From Farysia itapuensis (Eukaryota; Basidiomycota; Ustilaginomycetes; Ustilaginales; Ustilaginaceae), in assembly GCA_023212645.1 (NCBI GenBank), contig JALBYC010000007.1, positions 310,001 to 374,000 of the forward strand: a stretch of 64,000 bases of DNA. The letters are read 5' to 3'. Positions 49,527 to 58,833 of this stretch are shown piece after piece. The position numbers were made by a program, and so were the translations under genes. Position 1 is the first letter of the stretch; each line of letters opens with the position of its first letter. Below the pieces are notes generated by a model. It saw only the letters and a program-made list of their open reading frames with translations. It was not told the DNA's origin and did not search any database.

Positions 49527-49720
49527 GCCTTATGTACTCTTCATCACACTAGAGTCAATCTCGCAGAGATATGTAACACCGCGGTCTGAGCACCTTCGAG
49601 GTCTTTGTCCATCGTGAAGTTGGTGAGAGTAAGCATAGCTTGACGTCCATTGGTCTGTGGAGGGAGTCGATGACCGTATTGCATAGCATACAGTTTGGTA
49701 TAAGGAGCATAAGACAAAGA

Positions 49721-50456
49721 CTAGCCTGATCTGCTGCCGATCCTTGCGAGCGACTACAGGATTTGTTAAATTGTCAGTGAGGCCCTTCGGAACTTTGCTG
49801 CTTGCGAACTACTTACGTCTTCGGATGTTTCGGCCTCTTCGATAGCATCGCTTTGGCTGACTGTGCGCAAGACTGACTTCTTCGAAGACTCCTGCATCTC
49901 CCCGGCAATGATGAGCTCATCCAAGATCTAGCAATTAGCGATAGTGTCAGCACGCGCGCAAGTTTCTTTGAGACGATTTGTTCACTTACAGCATAAGCTT
50001 TCTGAAAATTGAAGATACTGAGGCACAATCGACCGTCAGCTAGGAAACATACTGGGCCGACGCAGCTGTGACACTTACAGATCCAGTTCACAGACGTTGC
50101 CAAAGTAACGATCCAATACCTCGACGTATCGATGGATAATTTCGAGAGTGACCAATTCATTGTCGCCTTGGCTGATGCCGGTGACGAAGAACAGCGAAGC
50201 ATACCGCCTGTAGACCACCTTACTGTCCTTGTACTCTAAGAAGTTGCACATCCTTGTTCTCCTGGCGAGGACGAGCTGTGTGACATCCTTGGTGATCTTG
50301 AGCTTGGCTTTTGGCGACATGGTGGTAAACCATTTGGCCAGACGCACCTTACCCTGCCTACTGATCAGCAGGATCCAGTTGATCTGTGTTGAAGCGTCTG
50401 TGGCTTTAGTGCAACGCTCTGCCTCACCACTGTGTTGAGTGACTACTCACCGCCAT
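49721..50456 (-). CDS. APS1: AP-1 adaptor complex sigma subunit
   Basis: Five-exon gene I reconstructed: 50456-50451, 50383-50079, 50017-49990, 49927-49817 and 49753-49721, giving 160 aa. Exon 1 codes only Met-Ala; the join then gives [20 protein letters not shown], followed by [59 protein letters not shown] and [16 protein letters not shown], the canonical AP-1 sigma sequence. The small subunit belongs to the clathrin adaptor for trans-Golgi/endosome sorting. All introns begin GTGAGT or GTAAGT and end in AG. The last exon codes a short variable tail ([10 protein letters not shown]). Divergent from GUP1 with ~180 bp between start codons. Confidence 0.92.
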
Positions 50457-50634
50457 TGTGACCTGCAATGTAGATGGGGAAGAGAGTGTTGGTATGCTGG
50501 TTGATGCGCCCAATCCAGACGCGTGTAGTCAAGCTGACTAAGCCAGATTTGGACAGGTCAACCAACACTTTCAAGTCCGTGTCCAACACTGTGTCCAACC
50601 TAGTCGTGCTCGGAGCAGTTTGTCCAGCGTGGGC

Positions 50635-52518
50635 ATGCTTCCTACGCACTTTACGACCACCACATCTTCTTCAAACAATGCTCAAGAAGCCATCATGACC
50701 CATCCACCTTCCGGCAGACATGGTCTGTCCTACCCTCCCGCAACGCAGACGTTGCCTTCTCGCAGTCCAAGTCAGCCATCTAGTCCGCTGGTCAGAAGAA
50801 TCTTCGGTCCTCGTGGTATAGCTGCCCTCACTATAGATACAGGCTCCCTGTCAAATGCTTCGCATGCATCTTCTTCGACTTCTGAACACACAAGCTCAAA
50901 GCGCGGACGATGGCATACTTTCGAGTTCAGGGTTTACTACGTCGTGATTGCGATAGCCTTGCTGCTGATGACATACGTTCCGATCACCCTCAGCCGGCCG
51001 AGCAATCGGAACTACTACTCATATACAAACCATCTGAGGCAAGGGTGGATCATGGGTCGCATGCGAGACGATAGCGACTTCCAATACCGCTCCTTTCGTG
51101 ACTACATTCCAGCTCTTGCTGGCATCATGATCGGCTACCTGGGACTGTCAAAGCTCTTTTCCAGCATTTCTACTGGATCTACTGCCTATACGAGAGTCGG
51201 GAGTAGCACAACAACAGCGCAAAGGACAAACAGAGTTCCGTTTCTCATCTGCTCTACTGCTGTCTTTGTGTTTGCATTGCATGGCACCAACTCCCTCAAA
51301 TTACTGCTGGTGTGTTCACTCAATTACGTTCTGGCCAAGATGGTCGCGGGTAGCCGAATTGCTCCTGCAGCTGCATTTGTCTTCAATGTTGGAGTGCTCT
51401 TTGCCGTCCACTGCAACGATGGCTTCGAATATCACAAGCTCTCGCCCTCTCTAGCATTCCTGGAGGTCTTCACTGGCCTGCTTCCACGATGGCAGATCAA
51501 CTTCAATATCACCATGCTACGTCTCGTGTCTTTTTCGTTGGATCTGCATTGGGCGCGGATCGATTCGCAAAATGGAAGCATGCCACGGCGCATCGAAGAC
51601 CGTGAAGCGACATACCAAGAGCGCACAAGGCAATCTCGGCATCTGGACGAGTACAGCTTTCTCAACTACCTCCTCTACGCCCTATACCCGCCTCTGTTCA
51701 TCGCCGGTCCAATCATGATGTTCAACGATTTTGCTAGCCAACTTTATCGGCCAATTGCGCTCCCCATCAAGTCTGTCTTTACCTATGGTACACGATTTCT
51801 GGTGTCGTTGCTGACTATGGAGCTCATTTTACACTACATTTATGTCAATGCGATCAAAGACGCAAAGGCGTGGATCGGAGCCACACCATTCGAGCTGTCA
51901 ATGATAGGTTTCTGGAATCTCATCATTGTATGGCTCAAGCTCCTGCTTCCGTGGCGTTTCTTCCGCTTGTGGGCGCTGTCGGACGGCGTTGACCCACCCG
52001 AAAACATGGTACGCTGCATGGCCAACAACTATTCGACGCTCGGGTTCTGGAGATCCTGGCATCGATCGTACAACCTCTGGATTGTGCGGTATATCTACGT
52101 GCCGCTGGGAGGAACCAAGAACCAGATTCCAGCAACATTACTGGTGTTCACCTTTGTCGCGCTCTGGCACGATCTCTCACTCAAATTACTGGCATGGGGA
52201 TGGCTGATTACGTTTTTCCTCGTACCGGAAGTGATAGCCCGCAAGTTGGTCCCATCGTCCAGACACGGCGATGCCTGGTGGTACCGACATGTAGCGGCCG
52301 TGGGAGGTGTGGGCAACGTTCTCATGATGATGGCCGGCAATCTCGTTGGCTTCGCCATCGGAACCGACGGCGTGCGCTACATGGCCGAACAGCTTCTGGG
52401 CAGCTGGGAAGGCGTACGCTTCCTGACGACGGCCTGCGCCGTTCTGTTTGTTGCCGTGCAAGTCATGTTCGAGTACCGCGAAGAAGAGCTTCGACTGGGC
52501 ATCGATAGAAAGTGTTAG
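50635..52518 (+). CDS. GUP1: Gup1-like membrane-bound O-acyltransferase
   Basis: 627-aa multi-TM MBOAT protein. Yeast Gup1 remodels GPI-anchor lipids in the ER and affects sterol/sphingolipid-ordered domains and glycerol phenotypes. Family features are YSFLNYLLYALYPPLFIAGP, the block GFWRSWHRSYNLWIVRYIYV (His476) followed by PLGG, and LWHDLSLKLLAWGW with the invariant MBOAT His (His512). The N-terminal ~95 residues are hydrophilic, Ser/Pro-rich and variable. An alternative in-frame ATG at 50695 has a better -3 context (A) and would remove 20 residues. Intronless. Confidence 0.92.
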   Translation: MLPTHFTTTTSSSNNAQEAIMTHPPSGRHGLSYPPATQTLPSRSPSQPSSPLVRRIFGPRGIAALTIDTGSLSNASHASSSTSEHTSSKRGRWHTFEFRVYYVVIAIALLLMTYVPITLSRPSNRNYYSYTNHLRQGWIMGRMRDDSDFQYRSFRDYIPALAGIMIGYLGLSKLFSSISTGSTAYTRVGSSTTTAQRTNRVPFLICSTAVFVFALHGTNSLKLLLVCSLNYVLAKMVAGSRIAPAAAFVFNVGVLFAVHCNDGFEYHKLSPSLAFLEVFTGLLPRWQINFNITMLRLVSFSLDLHWARIDSQNGSMPRRIEDREATYQERTRQSRHLDEYSFLNYLLYALYPPLFIAGPIMMFNDFASQLYRPIALPIKSVFTYGTRFLVSLLTMELILHYIYVNAIKDAKAWIGATPFELSMIGFWNLIIVWLKLLLPWRFFRLWALSDGVDPPENMVRCMANNYSTLGFWRSWHRSYNLWIVRYIYVPLGGTKNQIPATLLVFTFVALWHDLSLKLLAWGWLITFFLVPEVIARKLVPSSRHGDAWWYRHVAAVGGVGNVLMMMAGNLVGFAIGTDGVRYMAEQLLGSWEGVRFLTTACAVLFVAVQVMFEYREEELRLGIDRKC

Positions 52519-53635
52519 AGCTCGATGCATTCACGGCGAGCGTACCAGCGTCGAGCGTCGAGCATAATGCGAGCAATGGAGCAATTAGATCTCGGATGCT
52601 TATCTTTAGCGCATGTGGTGTGAGCCAAGGTCCGGGGTGCAGAAGCGACCTGCAGATGAAGGCGGTACTAGAAGCGGAAGGGGCCTTGCCGCTCGAGCCC
52701 GTACATTAGCGCGTTCATGCCGAGACCCATGCTTCGGTAGATCCAACGACGCCGATGACATGAGCGGTACGAGCTTGCGAAGAGCTCTCCTACCTATCGC
52801 TACCGAGTGAGAACCACGGACGCACTTCTCAACAGATATTTCAGTTTAGCGCACATCATTTTGCGCTTTCGACGTCAGCAGGAGGTTGCTACAGCATGTG
52901 CCACACGTGCATGCCTCTTGGCGATAGCCACTAATAGTCTAGGAAGCCTTCGAAGCATTGCAAAAGGCTTTCGCCGAGTGTCTGCAGTGAATTTTGACTC
53001 TCCGAAAGGTTCCCGCCCGGACGCGTCTGTTTATGATTTCGGTGCGAAATGTCACTTTTTGTTTGACGTGGGCCAGTTGTACTACACAAAGGCAAAGAGC
53101 ATTCCCGAACCAGCTTTCCACGCCGAAGCTGCTTTGCAGATCATGCTATTGTCGTCTAGTCAGCAGCAGCCATGATCTGCTTTGCATCAACTAGCAGGAT
53201 GTGCGTTACACAAGCGACACAGGCGGAAGTGATGTCTCCGTCCCCGGCTCCTCGAGGTTTGCCAAGTGTTGTTCTTCTCGCTAACCGCTATCTTATCCTT
53301 CACTCCTTCGGGCTAGACCCTTCAGTCCTCACACTTGCTCTTCTGCCATCGTGGTCACCGGAAGTACCCTCCGACAAGCTTTAGGAGTGTTCGTAACTTT
53401 TTGACACATACATAAGCTCAGTTTCGGGCGACACCGTATTGGCCTAACCCCTCACAGCTCCCCATTCTCTCCCCTCCATTCCCTTGACACATACTCTCCT
53501 TTGGCTCCGTTCCTCTGGCACACTCTTCCTTCTGCATCTAGCCTGCCTAGCTTGAAAGTCTTAAGGCAATCACACTCTTTTCACACAACCACACCTGCCC
53601 TTCACGCTCTCTCTTCCTCCTACAACCGATTCAAG
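52519..53635. other. Intergenic region upstream of the subtilase gene
   Basis: About 1.1 kb. Short frames lack an ATG start or any recognisable domain. The right half is CT-rich, fitting the leader of the downstream gene; an in-frame frame from 53501 precedes the signal peptide and is treated as leader. No RNA gene or repeat recognised. Confidence 0.55.
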
Positions 53636-56600
53636 ATGCGGGTTTTCTCGCTCGTTGCAGCAATCAGTGCTGGTCTGGTCCTGCTCAGCACCTCGGCTGA
53701 GGGTGCTGGTGTCGCTCCTGCTCTAGCGGGTCCCAAACCATACGGCAAGACTGTCTCAAACAAGTCGGACGACAAGACCGTTAAGCACAGCCGAGCCAAG
53801 TTTGCCCAACTGGACAGAGCCAACTATGTTCCAAGCGGTTACATTGTCGAAATGCAGCCTTCCTCCTCCTCGAAGCGAGACACTCCCCACGCACAGGTGC
53901 ACAGCCATCTGGCAAAGCGCACCAAGAAGAGCTACAAGACCCGATACGAATGGAACGATCCCAGCACCTTTGTGGGCATCTCGGTCGTACTGGACGACGA
54001 GGCTGATTACCCGGCTCTGCTCTCCGCTCCCGGCGTGGTCAAGGTGTACAAGAATTCTTTGTACGACATCCCTGCTTATCAGCCCGTGGCTGCTTCCAAA
54101 GACTTTGTGCGACAATCGACGGGCAAAGCCGGCAAGCATAGCAAACGTGGCCAGCCAAGCAATGCCGAGGCTGGCTTTGTCGATACTTTCTCACCCCATG
54201 TCATGACTGGAGTGGACAAGGTTCACGCTCAAGGATTTCTGGGCAAGGGACAGACGGTTGCTGTCATTGACACCGGTATCGACTACACTCACCCGGCTTT
54301 GGGCGGCAAGCCCGGTGGAAAGCCATGCTTTGGCAAGGGCTGCAAAGTCATCGGTGGCTACGCGTTTGTCGACAACAACTACAATGGCACAAACACTCCT
54401 GTAGCTGGACCAGACCCCTTTGCCAATTGCGCAGGAAGCGGTCACGGCACCCATGTCGCTGGTACGATTGCCGCTGAAGATACCACACTTGGGTTCACGG
54501 GCGTGGCTCCGCATGCGAATATCACCTCGTATCGTGTCTTTGGATGCAGCGGCAGCGCACCTGACGATGTCATCATCTCAGCCATGCAGCGAGCCTACTT
54601 TGACGGCAATGACATTCTGTCGCTTTCGCTGGGAGGCCCTGGTGGCTTCAGCTCTTCTCCTTCTGCCGTGGTTGCGTCTCGCATCAACGCGCTCGGCACT
54701 CCGGTCGTCATCGCAAATGGAAACGAAGGCTCTTACGGCGCATACTATGCCTCGTCCCCCGCTGTCGGTGACGGTGTGACCGCTGTCGGCTCGGTCAACA
54801 ACGTCAACTTGACTGGCTACACTGTCAATCTTGTGCCATCCACCCTCTCGCAGAAAAAAATTGTCATCCTCTCCGGTCAGCCGTTGGCATTCAACGGAGC
54901 ATCCAGTACGCTCGAAGTGTATCCCGTATCTACCAGTCTGACTGTAGCCGACGACGCTTGCAGCCCGCTGCCAGATTCGACCCCAGATCTTTCGACGAAA
55001 GTCGTATTAGTGGGACGAGGTACATGCACGTTTGCCACCAAGTTTGCCAACATTGCCGCCAAGGGGGGTAATGCGGTGCTGGTATACAACACTCCCGCAC
55101 CTGCTTCGATCACATACGTTGAAACAGACATTCCAGGTCAGCAAGCCGCTTCAATCACGCGTGACGATGGCCTCTACATCAAGCAGCAGATCAACAACGG
55201 CACCAAGGTCTCAATCAACTTTTCAACCGCTGTACTTGGAACCGTCCCCGACGTGAACAGTGGAGGCATCATGTCGGACTTTTCGACGTACACGCTGAGC
55301 TACGATGACAAGCTGCTGCCTCTCGTGTCGGCTCCCGGTGGCAACATTCTCTCGACGTGGCCGGTGGCATTGGGATCCTATTCGATCATCTCGGGCACTT
55401 CGATGGCTACGCCGTTCATTGCTGGATCGTACGCCGTCTACCGATCTGCGCATGGTGGCAAGAGCAGCCCGGATACCTTGCGCAGCGTCTTTTCTTCGAC
55501 CGCCACTCCATTGATGAACGCAACTTCCAACTCGAGATTCCTCGAGACACTTTCCAAACAGGGTGCAGGTCTCGTCAACGTCGATCAAGCACTTCGCCAG
55601 CAAATCGTTGTCAGTCCGCAGGCGATCGAGCTGAACGACACGGCACACTACGTCGGACAGCACACGGTCACCTTGTCCAACCAGGGCACTTCGGCACGCA
55701 AGTACAAGTTGACGCACGTCCCCGCTGGCACGACTCAGTCAGTCGAAGATGACTCCATCTTCTTCAACGCTTATCCAGTCCCTCTCAGCGGTCACTTTGC
55801 CCGTGTGACGTTCAGTCAGTCCGAGATTACTGTTCCAGCTAATGGCAAGGCCAAGTTCACAGCCACATTCACGCAGCCCAGAGGCGTCAACACTGACAAG
55901 CTCCCTGTGTACTCGGGCTTTATTTATCTCCAATCGTTGGGCAAGAGCTACGGCGGCGTCAATATTTCTTACGCAGGCGTCAAGTCGGATCTGTCGACTG
56001 TGCCGGTGATTGACAACACCGACGAGCTGTTTGGCGTGGGCCTGCCGGTCCTCGTTTCTTCAGATGGAGAGACGTTCATCGAGTCGGACTCGACCTCGTA
56101 CAGTCTGGCCAACGTTGCCGCTTGGCCACAGTTCATCTACCGTTTCAACTTTGGCACTCCCTTTTTCCAGATCGATGTCGTCAACAGTACCCTCGATTTC
56201 ACGCCTACGTATGCTGACAAGAGTGTCGGATCTCGCGCCCGCAACCACAAGCGCTTCGTCCAGCGACGAAAGGTATCCACGTCCAGTACCAAGAAAGCTT
56301 CTTCCACCTCTGCCAGCAAAAAGAAGACCACAACCTCTAGCACGAAGAAGGCCACTTCGACGTCGAAGAAGTCCAAGTCTACTTCCTCCAGCTCAAAGAA
56401 GTCTACTGCGACTGCTTCCAGTACCAAGACGAGCCCTTCTGCCACTTCGACAAGCAGCACTCCCGCAAAGGTGACGGGCAAGAATTTCTCCGACGTGCCC
56501 ACGCTTGGCATGTTGACCCAAGGCTTCGCAAACGGGCGCAATTCAGCCACCGGCGCTGTTGAGGACTACTCGTACAACAACCTCCTGATCCAGCCACAGC

Positions 56601-56743
56601 TGTACCTTGCGCAGAACGGAAGTGCGACACTGACCCCAGGCACATACCGTCTTCTGTTGCGTGCTCAGCGAGTCTTTACCACCGGAGTGCTCGAGAGCGA
56701 CTACGAGAGCTACCTCAGCCACGCGTTCACCATCACCAACTAG
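53636..56743 (+). CDS. Secreted subtilisin-like serine protease with PA and Fn3-like domains
   Basis: 1035-aa secreted protease of family S8. Signal peptide: MRVFSLVAAISAGLVLLSTS. A ~170-residue propeptide region is rich in basic residues (LAKRTKKSYKTRYEW). The catalytic triad is Asp212 (VAVIDTGIDYTHPAL), His270 (GSGHGTHVAGTIAA) and Ser589 (ISGTSMATPFIAG). A protease-associated (PA) insertion lies between His and Ser (~440-520; VVLVGRGTCTFATKFANIAA). Fn3-like/beta domains follow (~670-880). A Ser/Thr/Lys-rich low-complexity stretch (~880-935; SSTKKASSTSASKKK) precedes a final ~95-residue beta-rich segment. The layout recalls C5a-peptidase-like/minor extracellular subtilases of basidiomycetes. 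The ATG at 53636 starts the signal peptide; no GPI signal seen. Confidence 0.9.
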   Translation: MRVFSLVAAISAGLVLLSTSAEGAGVAPALAGPKPYGKTVSNKSDDKTVKHSRAKFAQLDRANYVPSGYIVEMQPSSSSKRDTPHAQVHSHLAKRTKKSYKTRYEWNDPSTFVGISVVLDDEADYPALLSAPGVVKVYKNSLYDIPAYQPVAASKDFVRQSTGKAGKHSKRGQPSNAEAGFVDTFSPHVMTGVDKVHAQGFLGKGQTVAVIDTGIDYTHPALGGKPGGKPCFGKGCKVIGGYAFVDNNYNGTNTPVAGPDPFANCAGSGHGTHVAGTIAAEDTTLGFTGVAPHANITSYRVFGCSGSAPDDVIISAMQRAYFDGNDILSLSLGGPGGFSSSPSAVVASRINALGTPVVIANGNEGSYGAYYASSPAVGDGVTAVGSVNNVNLTGYTVNLVPSTLSQKKIVILSGQPLAFNGASSTLEVYPVSTSLTVADDACSPLPDSTPDLSTKVVLVGRGTCTFATKFANIAAKGGNAVLVYNTPAPASITYVETDIPGQQAASITRDDGLYIKQQINNGTKVSINFSTAVLGTVPDVNSGGIMSDFSTYTLSYDDKLLPLVSAPGGNILSTWPVALGSYSIISGTSMATPFIAGSYAVYRSAHGGKSSPDTLRSVFSSTATPLMNATSNSRFLETLSKQGAGLVNVDQALRQQIVVSPQAIELNDTAHYVGQHTVTLSNQGTSARKYKLTHVPAGTTQSVEDDSIFFNAYPVPLSGHFARVTFSQSEITVPANGKAKFTATFTQPRGVNTDKLPVYSGFIYLQSLGKSYGGVNISYAGVKSDLSTVPVIDNTDELFGVGLPVLVSSDGETFIESDSTSYSLANVAAWPQFIYRFNFGTPFFQIDVVNSTLDFTPTYADKSVGSRARNHKRFVQRRKVSTSSTKKASSTSASKKKTTTSSTKKATSTSKKSKSTSSSSKKSTATASSTKTSPSATSTSSTPAKVTGKNFSDVPTLGMLTQGFANGRNSATGAVEDYSYNNLLIQPQLYLAQNGSATLTPGTYRLLLRAQRVFTTGVLESDYESYLSHAFTITN

Positions 56744-57071
56744 AGCTAGACAAGTCCGCCACACTTTCTATTGACAATACATGCATCATTCAAGCTAAGT
56801 CGACTGCATGCAGTCAGTGCATTTGCCAGGGACTAGTTGAGGTCACGTGTATGGTTGGACCCGCTTTTTTGGAGTGTTTGTTTTGAAATTTGTTCGAAAG
56901 GATCGACGGAACAGGCTCTGTTTAGTGGGTCCGGCGCCTCATGCATGGCGACGGCTGGGAAAGGGGACCGTCTCGCAGCTCCGACATCCCTTGTTGTGTA
57001 TATGAGGAGGCGCACTGCCCGTACGAGCTTGCGTCTTGACTTCCTCATCCATCTTGCTTGAAAACACCATC
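56744..57071 (+). promoter_or_regulatory. Promoter of the Kre9-like secreted protein gene
   Basis: 328 bp with a TCACGTG at 56844-56849 and a weak TATA-like TATATG near 56999-57004, ~70 nt before the ATG. Confidence 0.45.
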
Positions 57072-57572
57072 ATGGTTCGTGTCCTTTCCTTCGCACTGCT
57101 TGCCCTCTCGACGGTTTTCGCGTCTTCAGTGACGGCGCAGGCAAGCAACGATGATCCCAATGGCAAAGCGCTCTACGTCAACTACCCCTCTTGTGGATAC
57201 TATCAGTGCAGCGTCACTTGGAAGCACGGCCAGCGCGTGTACATCAACTGGCTTAACGGACCATCAGGCGGACTCAAGATTCAGCTCGGCCCGCAGGAGG
57301 GCGTCACCGGTCTCCCTACCTACACAGTCACCAAAAAGGTCAGCGCTATCCACGACGCCGACAAGTGCGACAAGGGCGGCACCAAAGAACACTGCGGACG
57401 CTACTACTGGACCCTGCCAGACACCATCAAGCCGGGCAAATACCAGATCATCGTCACATCCCTCGCCAAGCCAAACCTCGTGGGCTACACCGACACTGTC
57501 ATTGTCCCCAAGACCAAATCCAAACGCCACGACCCGAGTCGTCTGGACGAAGACGAGGAGGACGAAGAATAG
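57072..57572 (+). CDS. Small secreted protein, Kre9/Knh1-like beta-sandwich
   Basis: 166-aa protein with a signal peptide (MVRVLSFALLALSTVFASSV, cleavage near TAQA). The mature domain (ALYVNYPSCGYYQCSVTWKH, then GQRVYINWLNG, and GRYYWTLPDTIKPGKYQIIV) has the strand pattern of the Kre9/Knh1 N-terminal domain found in fungal GPI-anchored and cell-wall proteins; the match is by pattern only. Four Cys (two in PSCGYYQC, two in KCDKGGTKEHC) could form two disulfides. There is no Ser/Thr-rich stalk or GPI-anchor signal; instead it ends in a KSKRHDPSR basic patch followed by an acidic tail (LDEDEEDEE). Same direction as the upstream subtilase gene, own promoter. Confidence 0.78.
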   Translation: MVRVLSFALLALSTVFASSVTAQASNDDPNGKALYVNYPSCGYYQCSVTWKHGQRVYINWLNGPSGGLKIQLGPQEGVTGLPTYTVTKKVSAIHDADKCDKGGTKEHCGRYYWTLPDTIKPGKYQIIVTSLAKPNLVGYTDTVIVPKTKSKRHDPSRLDEDEEDEE

Positions 57573-57875
57573 ACCTGACCCTTTGCTTGCCCACCAAATC
57601 ATGGCCCCTTTGCAACCCCCATTGTCGCGACTTACTGCAATTTTCCCGTCTAATCGCAATCCATCTCAACAAATACTGTGGGAGGACTCTGTCTGGTAAA
57701 TGCTGTATTGACGGGATGCTCCGCTGGTCGGGTGCGGTGGGAGTGGTACAAGGGACGCGGACCAAAACGTCACCTCAATGTGTTGACATGATACAAGGTC
57801 TTTTGTGTGAGCGTGTGATGGCGCAATGACGTATCGAGCTCAGTGCAGAGAGAGTGCTGGAGGAAGCGCGAATGT
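57573..57875. other. Intergenic region between convergent genes
   Basis: 303 bp between the Kre9-like stop and the eL38 stop. It would hold both 3' UTRs. Nothing else seen. Confidence 0.5.
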
Positions 57876-58554
57876 TTACTTGCGGCCCTTGACGGGCTTG
57901 CCGATCTCGACAACGTTGAGACCCGGGGGCAGAGACTGCTTGAGCTTCTCAGCCTTCTGCTTGTCATCAACGACCAGGGTGTAGAGGAAACGCGAGCAGC
58001 GGATCTTGAACTTGGTCACCACCTTGCCATCCGACTTGGTCGTCTTCTTGACGCGAGCCGCCGAAGCGTCTTTTCTGCGAGCAATCTCGAGGAAGTTCTT
58101 GATGTCGGTGATTTGCTTGGGCTGCGCGAGATGGAATATACAGGTCAGTGATGCATTCTACAATACAGCTAGGCTCGTCTTCAGCAGCAGAGTGGTTTAG
58201 CAGCAGGCGTTATGCATGGAAGTCGTTCTGAACAAGGACGCAGGAAACGAGTTGGCGGACATGTTGAGATGCAGTGCAGTCTGTAGCATCAAGCATCAGT
58301 CTTGACTGCTTCAACTGCGACCAAAATCTTTTGCAGAACCACGTCTCTTGTAGTAGCCACATGTTGTCGAATGCCTACCGCTACTGCGCGGAGTAGATGA
58401 TGGCTGCTATTGCATCAAACCTTTGTGAATGTATCCTTGATCTGCGCAATTTGCCGGTGATTGTCGATGACGGCTGACTTTTGCATGCTCACGTCGCATC
58501 TACTGTTGCACTCTGCTGCTGGAACCCGAAACCAGTGCGCATCATGCTTACCAT
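57876..58554 (-). CDS. RPL38: 60S ribosomal protein eL38
   Basis: Two coding exons: 58554-58552 (only the ATG) and 58121-57876, giving 82 aa starting [19 protein letters not shown] and ending [14 protein letters not shown]. Conserved motifs [15 protein letters not shown] and [11 protein letters not shown] identify eL38, a small protein of the large ribosomal subunit. The 430-nt intron (GTAAGC donor, CGCGCAG acceptor) directly follows the start codon, in keeping with the habit of ribosomal protein genes to place an intron at the 5' end. It is the longest intron in the window. Divergent from uS11. Confidence 0.95.
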
Positions 58555-58643
58555 CTTGACGGATCTCGGTGTGATGTGAGGGCGGAGCAAGAGGGCAAGG
58601 CGAATTCGAGATCTCAGTGTAACGAGCCGGCTTGCTGGTCCTT

Positions 58644-58655
58644 CCTCGGCCGAGG
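58644..58655. promoter_or_regulatory. Palindromic element in ribosomal promoter
   Basis: CCTCGGCCGAGG is exactly self-complementary and lies between two divergent ribosomal protein genes; a candidate site for a shared regulator. Confidence 0.4.
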
Positions 58656-58833
58656 TGCCAAATTGTTCTCGTAATATCACGTGAGTATTTGACTCGAGAC
58701 CGAATTTTGTATACACTGTCCCAAAATCTTGTGAATTGTATTTCGAACGTTGACAGATCCGAACTTGGACTGAGGCTTCTCGATCTCGAATCGCTGCTCC
58801 TCGTCCTGATCTCCAACCACACATACCTTCAAG

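Noticed and set aside
52807..53175. 122-codon open frame upstream of the subtilase
   Set aside because: Starts with a non-ATG codon and shows no recognisable feature.
58122..58551. snoRNA inside the eL38 intron
   Set aside because: Sequences such as ATGATGC and CTGA occur but do not pair up as C and D boxes with flanking stems; left as an open question only.
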